A stretch of 64,000 bases of DNA from contig JBPOIK010000191.1 in assembly GCA_052034525.1 (NCBI GenBank), forward strand, positions 3,491 to 67,490, in the 5' to 3' direction. The first letter of the stretch is position 1; the number at the start of each line of letters is the position of its first letter. The position numbers and the translations under genes were made by a program. Of this stretch, positions 51,328 to 60,506 are shown piece after piece. Under the pieces are notes generated by a model. The model saw nothing but the letters and a program-made list of their open reading frames with translations, was not told where the DNA came from and did no database searches. The DNA is from JAFGJQ01 sp052034525. Its GTDB lineage: Bacteria; Planctomycetota; Phycisphaerae; UBA1845.

Positions 51328-53301
51328 ATGGAACCCAGCTCGATCACCGTCAAAGGGGCGCGTGAGCACAACCTCAAGGGGGTGACGCTCACGCTGCCTC
51401 GGAACCGGCTCATCTGCTTCACGGGCGTCTCCGGAAGCGGCAAGAGCAGCTTCGCGTTTGACACGTTGTATGCCGAGGGGCAACGCCGGTACCTCGAGTC
51501 TTTGTCCTCCTACGCGCGGCAGTTCATGGGTCAACTGGCCAAGCCGGACGTGGACCTGGTGACCGGGCTGAGTCCCTCCATTTCGATCCAGCAGAAGACG
51601 AGCGGCTGGAACCCCCGCAGCACGGTCGGCACCATCACGCAGGTGCATGATTTTCTGCGCGTTCTTTATGCGCGCATCGGAACACAGCACTGTCCGGATT
51701 GCGACAGGCCCATCTCCGCTCAGACACGCGAACAGATCGCCGAGCGCATCATGGCCCAGGGCGGCGGGGCGAAGGTGTTGATCCTGGCCCCGGTCGTTCG
51801 CGGGCAGAAGGGCGAGTTCCGCGATCTTTTTGACGACCTGCGGCGGGAGGGGTTCGCACGTGTCCGGGTGAACGGTCAGGTGGTCGCTCTGGGTGACGAG
51901 CCGCGGCTCAATCGCAACACCCGACACGACATAGAGGTCGTGGTGGATCGGATCACGCTGGGACCGGCCGCCCGATCCCGCGTGGCGGAATCCGTGGAGA
52001 CGGCCCTTCGTGTCGGAAACGGAACGCTGATCGTGGCGCGGGCCGAGGGGCCGTCCAGCCGCCGGGCACGCGAGGGCGACCTGTTGCTCTCGTCACAGTA
52101 TGCCTGCTCGGCCTGCGGCGTCAGTTTCGCACCGCCGTCCCCGCAGATGTTCAGTTTCAATTCGCCGACGGGCATGTGCCTGGCGTGCGACGGCCTCGGG
52201 ACGCGTTTCGACTTCGATCCGCAGCGGCTGGTGCCACGTCCCCGACGTTCGTTTCTCGGCCTGGCGATTGAACCGATGCGCACGCGGATCGGCCGATGGC
52301 GGCGGCACCTCTACGAAGGGGTGGCCCGGCACGTCGGGTTCGATCTGAAAACGCCCTGGTGCGATCTGCCGGAGAAGGCCAGGCAGGCCCTGCTGTATGG
52401 CACGGGAGACGCTCATATTACCTTTGAATGGCGAACGCCGGGCGGCGTCTGGCGGCATGGCGGCACATTCGCCGGAGTGGTCGCGGAACTGCGGGAGAAG
52501 CACAAGAAAGCCCGCTCGCCGCTGGTCCGCGCGTTTTACGAGAAGTACATGACCCAGAGCGTCTGCTCGGATTGTCATGGCCGGCGTCTGAATCGCCAGG
52601 CACTGGCTGTCCGGGTCGGCGGACGAAGCATTGCGGAGTTCTCGGCCCTGTCCATCGATGCGGCCGGCGAGTTCATCAGCCAACTCGCCCTGACGCCCAC
52701 GCAACGGGTGATCGCGGAGGAGGTCGTCAAGGAAATCCACGGCCGGCTGGCTTTTCTGCAAAACGTCGGGTTGGGATACCTTACGCTCGATCGCGCGGCG
52801 CCAACGCTTTCCGGGGGCGAGTCGCAGCGCATCCGACTGGCGGGTCAGATTGGTTCGGGCCTGGTCGGTGTGCTCTATGTTCTTGACGAGCCCAGTATCG
52901 GCCTGCACGCTCGCGACAACCGGCGACTCCTGGACTCTCTGGAACGGCTTCGGGACATGGGCAACACCGTGATCGTGGTCGAGCACGACGAGGCCACGAT
53001 GCGGTGCGCGGATGAGATCGTGGATTTCGGACCGGGGCCGGGCGTTCGGGGTGGCGAAGTCGTCGCGCAGGGCGATCTTGCAGCGATTATGCGCTCTCCC
53101 CAATCCCTCACCGGAGCGTTTCTTTGTGGCCGGCAGAGCATTGCGATGCATCTGCCCCGTCGTCCCGTCACAAACGGAGAAAGCCGTCGAGACAAAATAG
53201 GCGTTTTGGGAAAAATGGCGAAAGTACGCAAGCGCCCGGCGAAGGCCCTTCGTAAGAGCCGGGGAAAGCCCAAGCGCTCGTCTGCTGTTCGCGGCGACTG
53301 A
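51328..53301 (+). CDS. uvrA: Half-length UvrA (N-terminal ABC half only)
   Basis: 657 residues, against about 940 for full UvrA. It carries Walker A GVSGSGKSS (near residue 32), the UvrB-binding domain (VRGQKGEFRDLFDDLRREGF), a C-x2-C...C-x2-C finger near residue 255 and 285 (ACSACG, GMCLACDGLG), the insertion-domain CSDCHGRRLN, signature LSGGESQRIRLA and Walker B VLYVLDEPSIGLH. After FLCGRQSI, where the second half normally starts, the protein instead ends in a Lys/Arg-rich tail (about 28 residues). No C-terminal half lies downstream. UvrA finds bulky DNA lesions. Whether this half homodimerises, or partners a separate half or full UvrA, is unknown. No frameshift was found. Confidence 0.92.
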   Translation: MEPSSITVKGAREHNLKGVTLTLPRNRLICFTGVSGSGKSSFAFDTLYAEGQRRYLESLSSYARQFMGQLAKPDVDLVTGLSPSISIQQKTSGWNPRSTVGTITQVHDFLRVLYARIGTQHCPDCDRPISAQTREQIAERIMAQGGGAKVLILAPVVRGQKGEFRDLFDDLRREGFARVRVNGQVVALGDEPRLNRNTRHDIEVVVDRITLGPAARSRVAESVETALRVGNGTLIVARAEGPSSRRAREGDLLLSSQYACSACGVSFAPPSPQMFSFNSPTGMCLACDGLGTRFDFDPQRLVPRPRRSFLGLAIEPMRTRIGRWRRHLYEGVARHVGFDLKTPWCDLPEKARQALLYGTGDAHITFEWRTPGGVWRHGGTFAGVVAELREKHKKARSPLVRAFYEKYMTQSVCSDCHGRRLNRQALAVRVGGRSIAEFSALSIDAAGEFISQLALTPTQRVIAEEVVKEIHGRLAFLQNVGLGYLTLDRAAPTLSGGESQRIRLAGQIGSGLVGVLYVLDEPSIGLHARDNRRLLDSLERLRDMGNTVIVVEHDEATMRCADEIVDFGPGPGVRGGEVVAQGDLAAIMRSPQSLTGAFLCGRQSIAMHLPRRPVTNGESRRDKIGVLGKMAKVRKRPAKALRKSRGKPKRSSAVRGD

Positions 53302-53340
53302 CGGAGCGGGGGGGGGCGTCGCAAAGGGCTGCCGTGGGCG

Positions 53341-53346
53341 TATAAT
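53341..53346 (+). promoter_or_regulatory. Consensus -10 box for the 53381 gene
   Basis: TATAAT, perfect to consensus, about 35 bp before the GTG start; a weak -35 (GTCGCA, 53318-53323) is at 17 nt. The leader contains GAGGAG. Confidence 0.5.
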
Positions 53347-53380
53347 GCGGTTCTGAGGCGCAGATCGAGGAGCCGGCGTC

Positions 53381-54076
53381 GTGTCGTTCTGGACAGACAT
53401 CATCGTTTACAGCCCGACTTGGGTGGATGTGTTTCCCGAGAAAGTCAGGCGGTTCATCGCGACCGTGGCAGGGGGCTCGTCCGCCGATGCCGAGCGTGAA
53501 CTGGCGTGCTATGGCATTCTCGACACCAACGGCGAGGCTCGCCGGCAGGCGGCCAAGCCGGACCTGAATGTTCTGGTCAAGAAGCTGGTCGCGCAGGCTC
53601 GGCGGGCGGAGCAGGTGGATTGTGACGCCTCCGGCGTGTACGAGCCGCCAAGCTGGACGGAGATGAGCGACACGCACATCGGCCCGTTCTTCTCCGCGGA
53701 GGGGCCGGTGTACAAGATATGCCAGCAGTTGCTGGCGGCCGAACGTGTGCCCTTCGCCGAGCTGGAGATCGTTGGTCTGCAGCCCAGCCAGGAAATCCTC
53801 AGCACCCTGTCCTTCTGCGGAAACGAGGCGTATCTGGAGATTTCGGAGCTGAACTTCGAGGTGGGACCCAACCTGGCCATCTACCTGCGCGATCCCCCCG
53901 AGTTCGCCGGCTGGTTGCGCATCGCCCTCAGTGGCGAGGGACAGCCGTTTCCACTCACCAAGGTGCAGTTGATCGAACGTGCCAAAGCGAGCGATGCGTT
54001 TCGCAGAGTCATCGAATATGCAACTGAGTGTTTCGGCGTGAAAGAATGGCGCTGGACCATCTCGAGCAAAGAATGA
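53381..54076 (+). CDS. Hypothetical cytoplasmic protein
   Basis: 231 residues, GTG start with GAGGAG 9 nt upstream. No signal peptide, membrane segment, cysteine cluster or catalytic motif recognised. The N-half is helical (FPEKVRRFIATVAG, VLVKKLVAQARRAEQ); the C-half is mixed (AYLEISELNFEVGPNLAIYL). It may be a small immunity- or SMI1-like protein, but I see no diagnostic residues. It is convergent with the P-loop gene at only 10 bp. Confidence 0.72.
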   Translation: MSFWTDIIVYSPTWVDVFPEKVRRFIATVAGGSSADAERELACYGILDTNGEARRQAAKPDLNVLVKKLVAQARRAEQVDCDASGVYEPPSWTEMSDTHIGPFFSAEGPVYKICQQLLAAERVPFAELEIVGLQPSQEILSTLSFCGNEAYLEISELNFEVGPNLAIYLRDPPEFAGWLRIALSGEGQPFPLTKVQLIERAKASDAFRRVIEYATECFGVKEWRWTISSKE

Positions 54077-54086
54077 CGCTGCCAAA

Positions 54087-54899
54087 TCAGCACGAGCACG
54101 CCGCCCGCAGAGCGTCAAACAACTCGTCACGCCGAGGATCCTGCGGGTTCAGGAAGTCACAGCAGAACAGCCGGCCGCGGCAGGCCGACTCCTTCGCAAG
54201 GCGGGTGACCAGCGAATCCAGCCGGCGCCGGGCAGCGTCTGCGTCCGGGTTGAGCGCGGCCAGGGCGGCGTTCATGGCGATCACGTTGCTTTCCAGGATC
54301 GCATGGTAAGGGGGCTGCAACTGGCTTCGCAGGGCCAGTTGGCAACCCAGCGGCGAGCGGAGGAATGACTGCATCTGAAGCGGAGTGAACCCCGGCAGGT
54401 TCTGGTGCGCTTCGTCATCCGCCAAGGCGGCCTCACCGCACAATCCGAAAACCTCCGTGGCGAAGGTCGATGTGTCGTTCAACGCTGCCTGCAGCCGGCT
54501 GGCGGCCTCGGCGCACGATCGGAAGACCTCATGCTCGCCGACGGGGGCGCGCATGACGAACAGCCGGGCGTGATAGGAAAACGCCTGGCCCAGGCACGGA
54601 TCCGCGTCGGCTTCAATGACGACCTGTGCGTTCGGGTCCCGTCGCGCCACGACGGCCAGCGCCTCCGGCAGTGTTTCAAACACCCTCTGGGGGTCGTATT
54701 CGACCCAGGCGGCGCTGGCGACTCCGCAATCGCAAGGGTTCCCGCCCGTCCCCGGCGCCGGGCGGGGTTTGTCACCGTCATAGCGGGTCAGCCGCAGGTA
54801 GTGCGGTGCGGGCCGGTATACGTCGGCGATCATCTGGCGGATGATCGTGCTCTTGCCCGACCGGCGCGGCCCGTTGACGATTGTGACGGCAAGTCCCAT
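54087..54899 (-). CDS. P-loop NTPase-like protein
   Basis: 270 residues with a Walker A at the N-terminus, NGPRRSGKSTIIRQMI (about residues 9-24), and a possible Walker B VVIEADADPCLGQ near residue 100. It contains paired cysteines (PCDCG about residue 57, FCCDF about 250, and C-x-C at the C-terminus), which may bind metal. Domain order and size recall CobW/MobB-type or adenylate-kinase-like GTPases, but no G4 motif is seen. It starts with GGGAG 12 nt upstream. No neighbour explains it. Confidence 0.72.
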   Translation of the reverse strand: MGLAVTIVNGPRRSGKSTIIRQMIADVYRPAPHYLRLTRYDGDKPRPAPGTGGNPCDCGVASAAWVEYDPQRVFETLPEALAVVARRDPNAQVVIEADADPCLGQAFSYHARLFVMRAPVGEHEVFRSCAEAASRLQAALNDTSTFATEVFGLCGEAALADDEAHQNLPGFTPLQMQSFLRSPLGCQLALRSQLQPPYHAILESNVIAMNAALAALNPDADAARRRLDSLVTRLAKESACRGRLFCCDFLNPQDPRRDELFDALRAACSC

Positions 54900-55099
54900 C
54901 GGTTCTCACAACTCCCGCGAACCAAATCACAGGAGCGGGAGCACTCTGGTTCCCTCTTCCAACTGTAGGCCTTCAGGGGCTCCGCCGGCCACTCTTATCG
55001 CCGGCGACGACGGAAAACGAGCTTCGGGAGCCTCGCAGGATCGCAATGCCGGCTGTCCGCGGATCGGGACTTCGCCGGTGAGGCGCGGAGACAATCCGT

Positions 55100-55128
55100 T
55101 TGACCAGGGTGGTTCCGGCGGCTAGAAA
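55100..55128 (+). promoter_or_regulatory. Predicted promoter giving leaderless MMPL mRNA
   Basis: TTGACC (55100-55105), 17-nt spacer, TAGAAA (55123-55128). The start would be at about 55135-55137, on the ATG itself, which lacks any Shine-Dalgarno (ACGCTGCGC precedes it). Confidence 0.45.
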
Positions 55129-55136
55129 CGCTGCGC

Positions 55137-57329
55137 ATGTTCCTGCATCTGGGACATTGGGTAGCGCGTCATCCTTGGGTCGTCCTGCTGGGATGGGTCG
55201 GGACAGTGGTGGTGCTCACGGTTTCGGCCCCTCCGGCCGAGAGAGTCGCCTCCGCGGAGCCGCCCTCCCTGCTGGCCGAGGACCAGCCCTACAATCAGTC
55301 CCTGGAGGCAGCACGTCGGGCCTTCGGTCAGGTCGTCGCGCGGACCCGTACTACTCTCATTTTTGAGCGACCGGAGGGTCTGCACGCCACGGATCACGAT
55401 TTTGTCCAGGAGGTGACCGCACGATTGATCGCGGAGGCCAACGGCCGCTGGCGCGTTCTGGCACCGCCCACGCACCCACATCTGCGGTCACGATTGATCG
55501 CCCGTGACGGGCAGGCGGTCATGATCGTGATCAACATGGACGCCAATTACCTGGTGAAGGCGTCGGTGGACCAGGTGGAGGCCGTAGATGCGCTGGCCCA
55601 TCGCGGCTTGCCGGATGGGCTGCGTCTGGAGATCACGGGTGAGGGCGGCCTGGGACGCGATCTGAGCGTTGCCACGACCCGGGCCTATCATCGTACGACG
55701 TGGGTGACTATTGCAGCCGTGCTGATCATTCTGATCTGCGTGTACCGGGCGCCTCTGGCGGCATTCGTTCCGCTTATCTCAATCAGCGCGAGTGTATACG
55801 TGGCGCTGGCACTCTTGAATCGCCTGGCGGTGGCCGGATGGGGTCTGAGCAACCTGGAGCGCACGTTTGTCGTGGTGCTGATGTTCGGGTCCGGCACGGA
55901 TTACGCGATGTTCTGGCTGGCGCGATACCGGGAGGAGTCCCGCGGGGGCGTGGGTCCGGAGGCTGCCGTTGCGGCGACGGCGGGCACGGGCGGGGCCATC
56001 GCGGCCAGTGCGGCCACCACGGTGATCGGTCTGTCCGCGCTGCTGCTGGCGGAGCTGTCGCCCACGCACAACGCCGGTCGAGTCCTGGGGCTGGCGATTG
56101 TGATTTCGATGGCCGCCGCGTTGACGCTCGTTCCGGCCGTGGCTCGGCTGATGGGGGCGCCCCTCTTCTGGCCGCGATTGCTCGGCATGGCCGGGCAGGA
56201 GGCTCTCAGCCGACGGTGGGATCGTCTGGCACGTGGGGTGGTGCGTCATCCGCTCAGCGTCCTGGTGGGGATGGGCGTGTTGCTGTCTTACCCGGCGTGG
56301 CACGGAAGCCGCACGCCGTGTCGCTATGATGCGCTCGGCGTAGTGGACAGCGACAGCAGCGCGGCTCGCGGACAGAAGCTGGCGGAGCGGCATTTTTCCG
56401 CCGAGGAGCTTTTCTCCTGGACCTTCGTTCTGAGCAGTGCTCCCGAGTGCTCCCCGAAGACGCTCGACCGACTTGCCGCCGGACTGGCCCAGACGTGCCG
56501 TGGGGTGGAAGGCGTGACGGATGTGTGGAGTCTGGACAGCCCGTTCGGGTCGCGGTCTGCGACGGCACTCCTGGCGCGGTCATGGATCCGGCCCTATTAC
56601 GTCAACGACGATTGCTGTTGCGTCCGGGTGGAGGTCATGCAGCCTTTCCCACCGTTCTCGGACGCCGCCATGGACCTCTGCTCGCGCCTGACCCGCGGAG
56701 TCGAAGACTGGGCGGCACGCAACGGGGAGGGGAACGTTCGACTTCATGCGATCGGGCTGACGCCATACATCCTGAACATCAAAGCGCTGTCGGATGTCGA
56801 CCAGATACGCATCATGATCTGCGCGGCGACGGCTATCGGAATTGTCGTGCTGATCTGGGTGCGACGACCGGGGCTGACTCTGATCATGGTGATTGCCACG
56901 CTGGTTCTCTATCTTGCCACACTGGCGGTCACCGACTGGACGTTTCGGGTGGGGCTGCACCGGGAGGCGTTGGACTGGAAAGTCAAGCTGTTCCTGTTCG
57001 TCATTATGATGGCGGTGGGCCAGGATTACAACATCTTCCTGGTTTCCCGCATTCTGGAGGAACGGCGGAATCGGTCGCCGGCCGAGGCCACCCTGCGGGG
57101 GATCGTGACCACGGGTCCGGTCATCAGCAGTTGCGGGCTCATCATGGCGGCCACTCTGGGGTCGATTGCCGCGACCGGATTGACGTTCTACCAGCAACTG
57201 GGGTTCGCTTTTGCTCTGGGCATTCTTCTGGATACGTTCGTGATCCGTCCGATCATCGTGCCGGCCTGTTATCTGGTGGGCGAGCGGCTGCGGCGGAGAG
57301 GGCTCGACTTGCCCGCTCCGGGCTCGTAG
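55137..57329 (+). CDS. MMPL/RND-family transporter
   Basis: A 730-residue membrane protein with about 12 predicted helices in two RND-like repeats. Helix 1 (VVLLGWVGTVVVLTV) is followed by a periplasmic loop to about 185; the second loop is about 410-560. It has the MMPL hallmark proton-relay region FGSGTDYAMFWLARYREE and its second-half counterpart MAVGQDYNIFLVSRILEERR. Such proteins export lipids, hopanoids or siderophore-like compounds using the proton gradient. No partner membrane-fusion protein is adjacent. The substrate is unknown. Start ATG 55137 with no ribosome site, see promoter. Confidence 0.93.
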   Translation: MFLHLGHWVARHPWVVLLGWVGTVVVLTVSAPPAERVASAEPPSLLAEDQPYNQSLEAARRAFGQVVARTRTTLIFERPEGLHATDHDFVQEVTARLIAEANGRWRVLAPPTHPHLRSRLIARDGQAVMIVINMDANYLVKASVDQVEAVDALAHRGLPDGLRLEITGEGGLGRDLSVATTRAYHRTTWVTIAAVLIILICVYRAPLAAFVPLISISASVYVALALLNRLAVAGWGLSNLERTFVVVLMFGSGTDYAMFWLARYREESRGGVGPEAAVAATAGTGGAIAASAATTVIGLSALLLAELSPTHNAGRVLGLAIVISMAAALTLVPAVARLMGAPLFWPRLLGMAGQEALSRRWDRLARGVVRHPLSVLVGMGVLLSYPAWHGSRTPCRYDALGVVDSDSSAARGQKLAERHFSAEELFSWTFVLSSAPECSPKTLDRLAAGLAQTCRGVEGVTDVWSLDSPFGSRSATALLARSWIRPYYVNDDCCCVRVEVMQPFPPFSDAAMDLCSRLTRGVEDWAARNGEGNVRLHAIGLTPYILNIKALSDVDQIRIMICAATAIGIVVLIWVRRPGLTLIMVIATLVLYLATLAVTDWTFRVGLHREALDWKVKLFLFVIMMAVGQDYNIFLVSRILEERRNRSPAEATLRGIVTTGPVISSCGLIMAATLGSIAATGLTFYQQLGFAFALGILLDTFVIRPIIVPACYLVGERLRRRGLDLPAPGS

Positions 57330-57371
57330 AGTACGGATGAGCCTGGTGGGTTTTCGGGGAGGACGTTTCAG

Positions 57372-58502
57372 ATGGCGGCAATTCGCAACAGAATCTCGTA
57401 TGCGGTGCTGGGTGTCGTGTTGGCGGTCGGCGGCCTGAACGCGCCGGGCCGTGCGGAGATTCTTGACATCCGCGCCGAGATCGCCGCGAAGGCCGAGGAG
57501 TATGCTGACGACGCGCTGGTTTCGTCCGATGCCGCGTTCGAACAGTTCCCCGAGACTCAGTCCGGGTTTCCGCTGGAGGTCGGAGTCGTGCTGGGGAACC
57601 CCGGCGACTTGACGGACGTGGCATTCGCGTTCACCGATTTCCGTGACCCGACCCGCCCGACGGGCAGCGCCAATCCGGCGGAGTTCGGGCTCGAAACCAC
57701 GTGCGTGTCCCGGGGGCCGGCCACCGCATATTCAGTTCAGTCCGAGGCGGTCGAAACGCGGACGATTCGTCTGACCGCGGGCGACCTCGGCCTTTCGTTC
57801 GGGCAATCCCGCGCCAGCAGCGAGATTTTCCTTTCTGGCGCACTGATTCTGTGGACTCAGGATTCGGGGCGTGATCTGCGGGGCCTGGAAGCGGAAATCC
57901 AGGTGACGGTCTATCGGGTGGCAGGCGCGTCCGTCTCTACTGAGTTGTTTTCAACAGGTCTGCGGCTGTCCGGCACCGCGGAGGGCCGGGTGACCGCGGC
58001 GCCTCTTGGATCGCTCGTCTACGAGTTCGGCGGATCAGAGCTTCTGTTTTCAAACACCAGTTCGGACGCGCGGGCACAGGCGACGGTGTCCGATGCGATC
58101 GAGCCGCTGGGCCTGTTTCGTGTGGCTCTGATCCCGAATCAGGCCATCACCTACGAGTACGACGTTCCGACGGACCGGCCGACGATTCTGGAAGCTCGCT
58201 TCCTCACCCGCGTCAGGAGCCTGCCGGATGGCACCGGCGGCGGCTCTGCCTTCGGGCGGCAGTTCACCGCGCTCAACGCGGCGTTAGAGGCCGTGACGAG
58301 CTCGGCCGGGGCGGCGGCGGTCCAGGACGCCGTGAACGTGGCACAGGAATCACGGAACGCGTCCACGGTGTCGGCGCCATCGTTTCCCGGACGCAGGTCG
58401 GCCTGTGGTGCATTCGGGGCCGAACTGGGGCTGATGGCTCTGTTGTTTGTTGGGGGTTGCCGATCGCTCCTGGTCCGGCGGCGTGCAATTGACCTTCCGT
58501 AA
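57372..58502 (+). CDS. Secreted protein with C-terminal anchor-like segment
   Basis: 376 residues. Signal peptide (about 1-27, VLAVGGLNAPGRA). The body (30-300) is beta-rich, with repeated G-x-L/S-x-V-Y/F motifs, and looks like an extracellular beta-sandwich. The C-terminus is a Cys-Gly start, a hydrophobic helix GLMALLFVGGC and a basic end LLVRRR: the three-part layout of sorting tags of the PEP-CTERM, MYXO-CTERM and GlyGly-CTERM type, though none of those exact motifs is present. No exosortase or rhombosortase gene is in the window. GGGGAGGA precedes the ATG. Function unknown. Confidence 0.75.
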   Translation: MAAIRNRISYAVLGVVLAVGGLNAPGRAEILDIRAEIAAKAEEYADDALVSSDAAFEQFPETQSGFPLEVGVVLGNPGDLTDVAFAFTDFRDPTRPTGSANPAEFGLETTCVSRGPATAYSVQSEAVETRTIRLTAGDLGLSFGQSRASSEIFLSGALILWTQDSGRDLRGLEAEIQVTVYRVAGASVSTELFSTGLRLSGTAEGRVTAAPLGSLVYEFGGSELLFSNTSSDARAQATVSDAIEPLGLFRVALIPNQAITYEYDVPTDRPTILEARFLTRVRSLPDGTGGGSAFGRQFTALNAALEAVTSSAGAAAVQDAVNVAQESRNASTVSAPSFPGRRSACGAFGAELGLMALLFVGGCRSLLVRRRAIDLP

Positions 58503-58560
58503 CCTGACGGCTACAGTTCAGCCCGGTGGAAGGTGGAGCGGCAGCCGTAGAGCAACGCAC

Positions 58561-59484
58561 ATGATTGTAGATTGCTACACGCATATTTGGGAATCCATGT
58601 CGCAGTTGGGGCGCGATCTTCCGTGGACGCGGAGTCGGCTGGGGCTGCCTGCGCTCACCCGGCTGGAGGGTGCGCCCGCCCGTGCCGGCGCGGAGCGGCA
58701 TTACGAAGCTTCGCGCCCCGTGGATACGGTTATCGTGCTTGGCTTCAAGAGCCACTACCTCGGCGCCGAGATTCCCGACACGCTGGTGGCCGACTATGTG
58801 CGGCGCTACCCGGACAAGCTCATCGGGTTTGCCGGGGTGGATCCGTCGGTTCCGGAGGAGGCGATCGGGGCTCTGGTTCGTGCCCGCAAGGAACTGGGCA
58901 TGAAGGGCGTCGGGGTGGCGCCGGCGGCCCAGGATTATCATCCGACCGACACCCGCGCCATGCGCGTGTACGCGAAGGCGAACGAACTCCAGATGCCGGT
59001 CCTGTTCCATCCAGGCATCCACATGACGACGGCGTGCAAGCTGGAGTACGCCCAGCCCGTGCTGCTGGACGAGGTGGCACGAGAGTTCCCCGACCTCAAG
59101 ATGGTCATCGCCCACCTGGGTTATCCGTGGGTGGCGGAGACGATCGTCCTGCTGGCCAAGCATCCCAACGTCTATTCGGACGTAAGCTGGCTGCTGCACC
59201 ATCCGTGGGAGGCGTATCAGGCCCTGCTGGGCGCGCACCATCACGGCGTGATGGACAAGTTGCTCTTCGGCAGCGGGTTCCCCTACACCTCCGCCGCCAA
59301 CTGCATCGAGACGCTGTACAGCATCAACCATATGGTGCAGGGCACCAACCTGCCGATCATTCCGCGAGAGCAACTCCGCGGCGTCGTGGAGCGAGACGCC
59401 CTGGAGGCGCTGGCGATCCGACCCGGCGCCCGGCGCGCGCCGTCGGAGTCGCCTGCTCTCATGGAGCCGGACGAAGACATCTGA
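58561..59484 (+). CDS. Amidohydrolase-2 family TIM-barrel protein
   Basis: 307 residues from ATG 58561. TIM-barrel hydrolase of the amidohydrolase_2 family: N-terminal metal motif region MIVDCYTHIWES (first of the usual two His is Tyr), LIGFAGVDPS, LFHPGIHM with His, MVIAHLGYPW with His, VYSDVSWLL with the catalytic Asp and FGSGFPYT. Decarboxylases and hydrolases share this fold; the substrate cannot be read. The frame stays open upstream but the ATG is where homology begins. It is followed by a 335-bp gap and the convergent Crp/Fnr gene. Confidence 0.87.
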   Translation: MIVDCYTHIWESMSQLGRDLPWTRSRLGLPALTRLEGAPARAGAERHYEASRPVDTVIVLGFKSHYLGAEIPDTLVADYVRRYPDKLIGFAGVDPSVPEEAIGALVRARKELGMKGVGVAPAAQDYHPTDTRAMRVYAKANELQMPVLFHPGIHMTTACKLEYAQPVLLDEVAREFPDLKMVIAHLGYPWVAETIVLLAKHPNVYSDVSWLLHHPWEAYQALLGAHHHGVMDKLLFGSGFPYTSAANCIETLYSINHMVQGTNLPIIPREQLRGVVERDALEALAIRPGARRAPSESPALMEPDEDI

Positions 59485-59819
59485 AACCGCGATTCGCTAT
59501 CGTCTTCCGCTCGCGTGCTTCCATGCTCGCCGCCCGGCCATCTTCCTGAGCCTGACGGCGCGGCCTGAAGGGCCGTCGGCCGCCTGGTTCCCCAAGCGTC
59601 ACAACCGGGCAGGATCGTCCGGATCGTACGGGCGAGCCGGAACCCCTGGTGCTTCGAGGCCGCCTCGCGAGAGTCTGCGGTTGGGGGCGGGTCAACTCGT
59701 ATGCGGCCGGTGCGTTCGAGAGGATCGCTGGCAGGCCCGAAGGGGCGTGTCGCGTCCGACCGCGCGCAGGCAAAGCGGCTTGAATATGTCCGTTCGGGAG
59801 ATCGTCGATCTGGTTGGCG
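59485..59819. other. 335-bp intergenic region between convergent genes
   Basis: No supported ORF or RNA. One 6-bp stem, GACGGC (59554-59559) with GCCGTC (59572-59577), lies about 70 bp after the amidohydrolase stop, but no T-run follows. The rest is GC-rich with nothing recognisable. Confidence 0.5.
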
Positions 59820-60506
59820 TCAGACAGGTGCGCCTTGGGCGACGTCGCTCAGAGCGTCCGGGTTGAGGATGCGGACGCGCTGGGCGTCGGGCAGGTCGAT
59901 CAGGCCGGCGTCGGCCAGGCGGCGGAAGGTGCGGGAAAGAGTCTCACTGGTCAGATTCAGGTGGTTGGCCAGGTCTTTCTTGAGGATCGGCAGGGTGAAG
60001 GCGGCGGCGCCGTCCGTGGGATCACTTCGAATGAGAAACTGAGCGACGCGGCCCGTGGCGTCACGCAGCACGATGTCCTCCATCACGCACACCAGATGCC
60101 GAACCCATGTCGCCATGCTGGCCATAAGCTGCAGACAGAATGGATGGCTTTGCTCCAGGAGGCGGCGGAAGTCTCGCTGGGGCAGAAGGGCGCATTTCGT
60201 ATCCTCCATCGCCTGGGCGCAGGCCGGACACTCGAAACCCCCGATAACCGCCACCTCTGCGAACGTCATGCCGGGGTAGGCGAAGTGAAGGACGTGCTCT
60301 TTGCCGCTGGCGGCGATTTTGTAGATTCGGACGGTTCCGCGGGCGACGACGTACAGCCCCGGGCATGGGTCGCCCTTGCGGAAGATGATCTGCCCTTTCC
60401 GAAAGGACACGGTTCGCGCAATCGCTTCCAGGCATTCTAAGGATTCACCGGAAAGCCCGGCAAAAAAACCGGAGGTGCGAAGAATCGTAACTGCTTCTGA
60501 GGGCAT
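59820..60506 (-). CDS. Crp/Fnr-family transcriptional regulator (HcpR-like)
   Basis: 228 residues. An N-terminal cNMP-type sensor fold (about 10-125: GQIIFRKGDPCPGLYVVARGTVRI, FAEVAVIGG) contains a cysteine cluster ECPAC around residues 89-92 and a nearby Cys. The C-terminal winged helix (about 150-215) has LKKDLANHLNLTSETLSRTFRRL, a normal Crp/Fnr recognition helix. The HcpR branch controls hybrid-cluster proteins in response to NO or nitrite in other bacteria. Divergent placement from the Fe-S/hcp operon, with an FNR-like palindrome between them, supports that role here. Autoregulation is likely. The start codon lies within a 13-bp palindrome, GCATAA-G-TTATGC (60503-60515). Confidence 0.93.
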   Translation of the reverse strand: MPSEAVTILRTSGFFAGLSGESLECLEAIARTVSFRKGQIIFRKGDPCPGLYVVARGTVRIYKIAASGKEHVLHFAYPGMTFAEVAVIGGFECPACAQAMEDTKCALLPQRDFRRLLEQSHPFCLQLMASMATWVRHLVCVMEDIVLRDATGRVAQFLIRSDPTDGAAAFTLPILKKDLANHLNLTSETLSRTFRRLADAGLIDLPDAQRVRILNPDALSDVAQGAPV

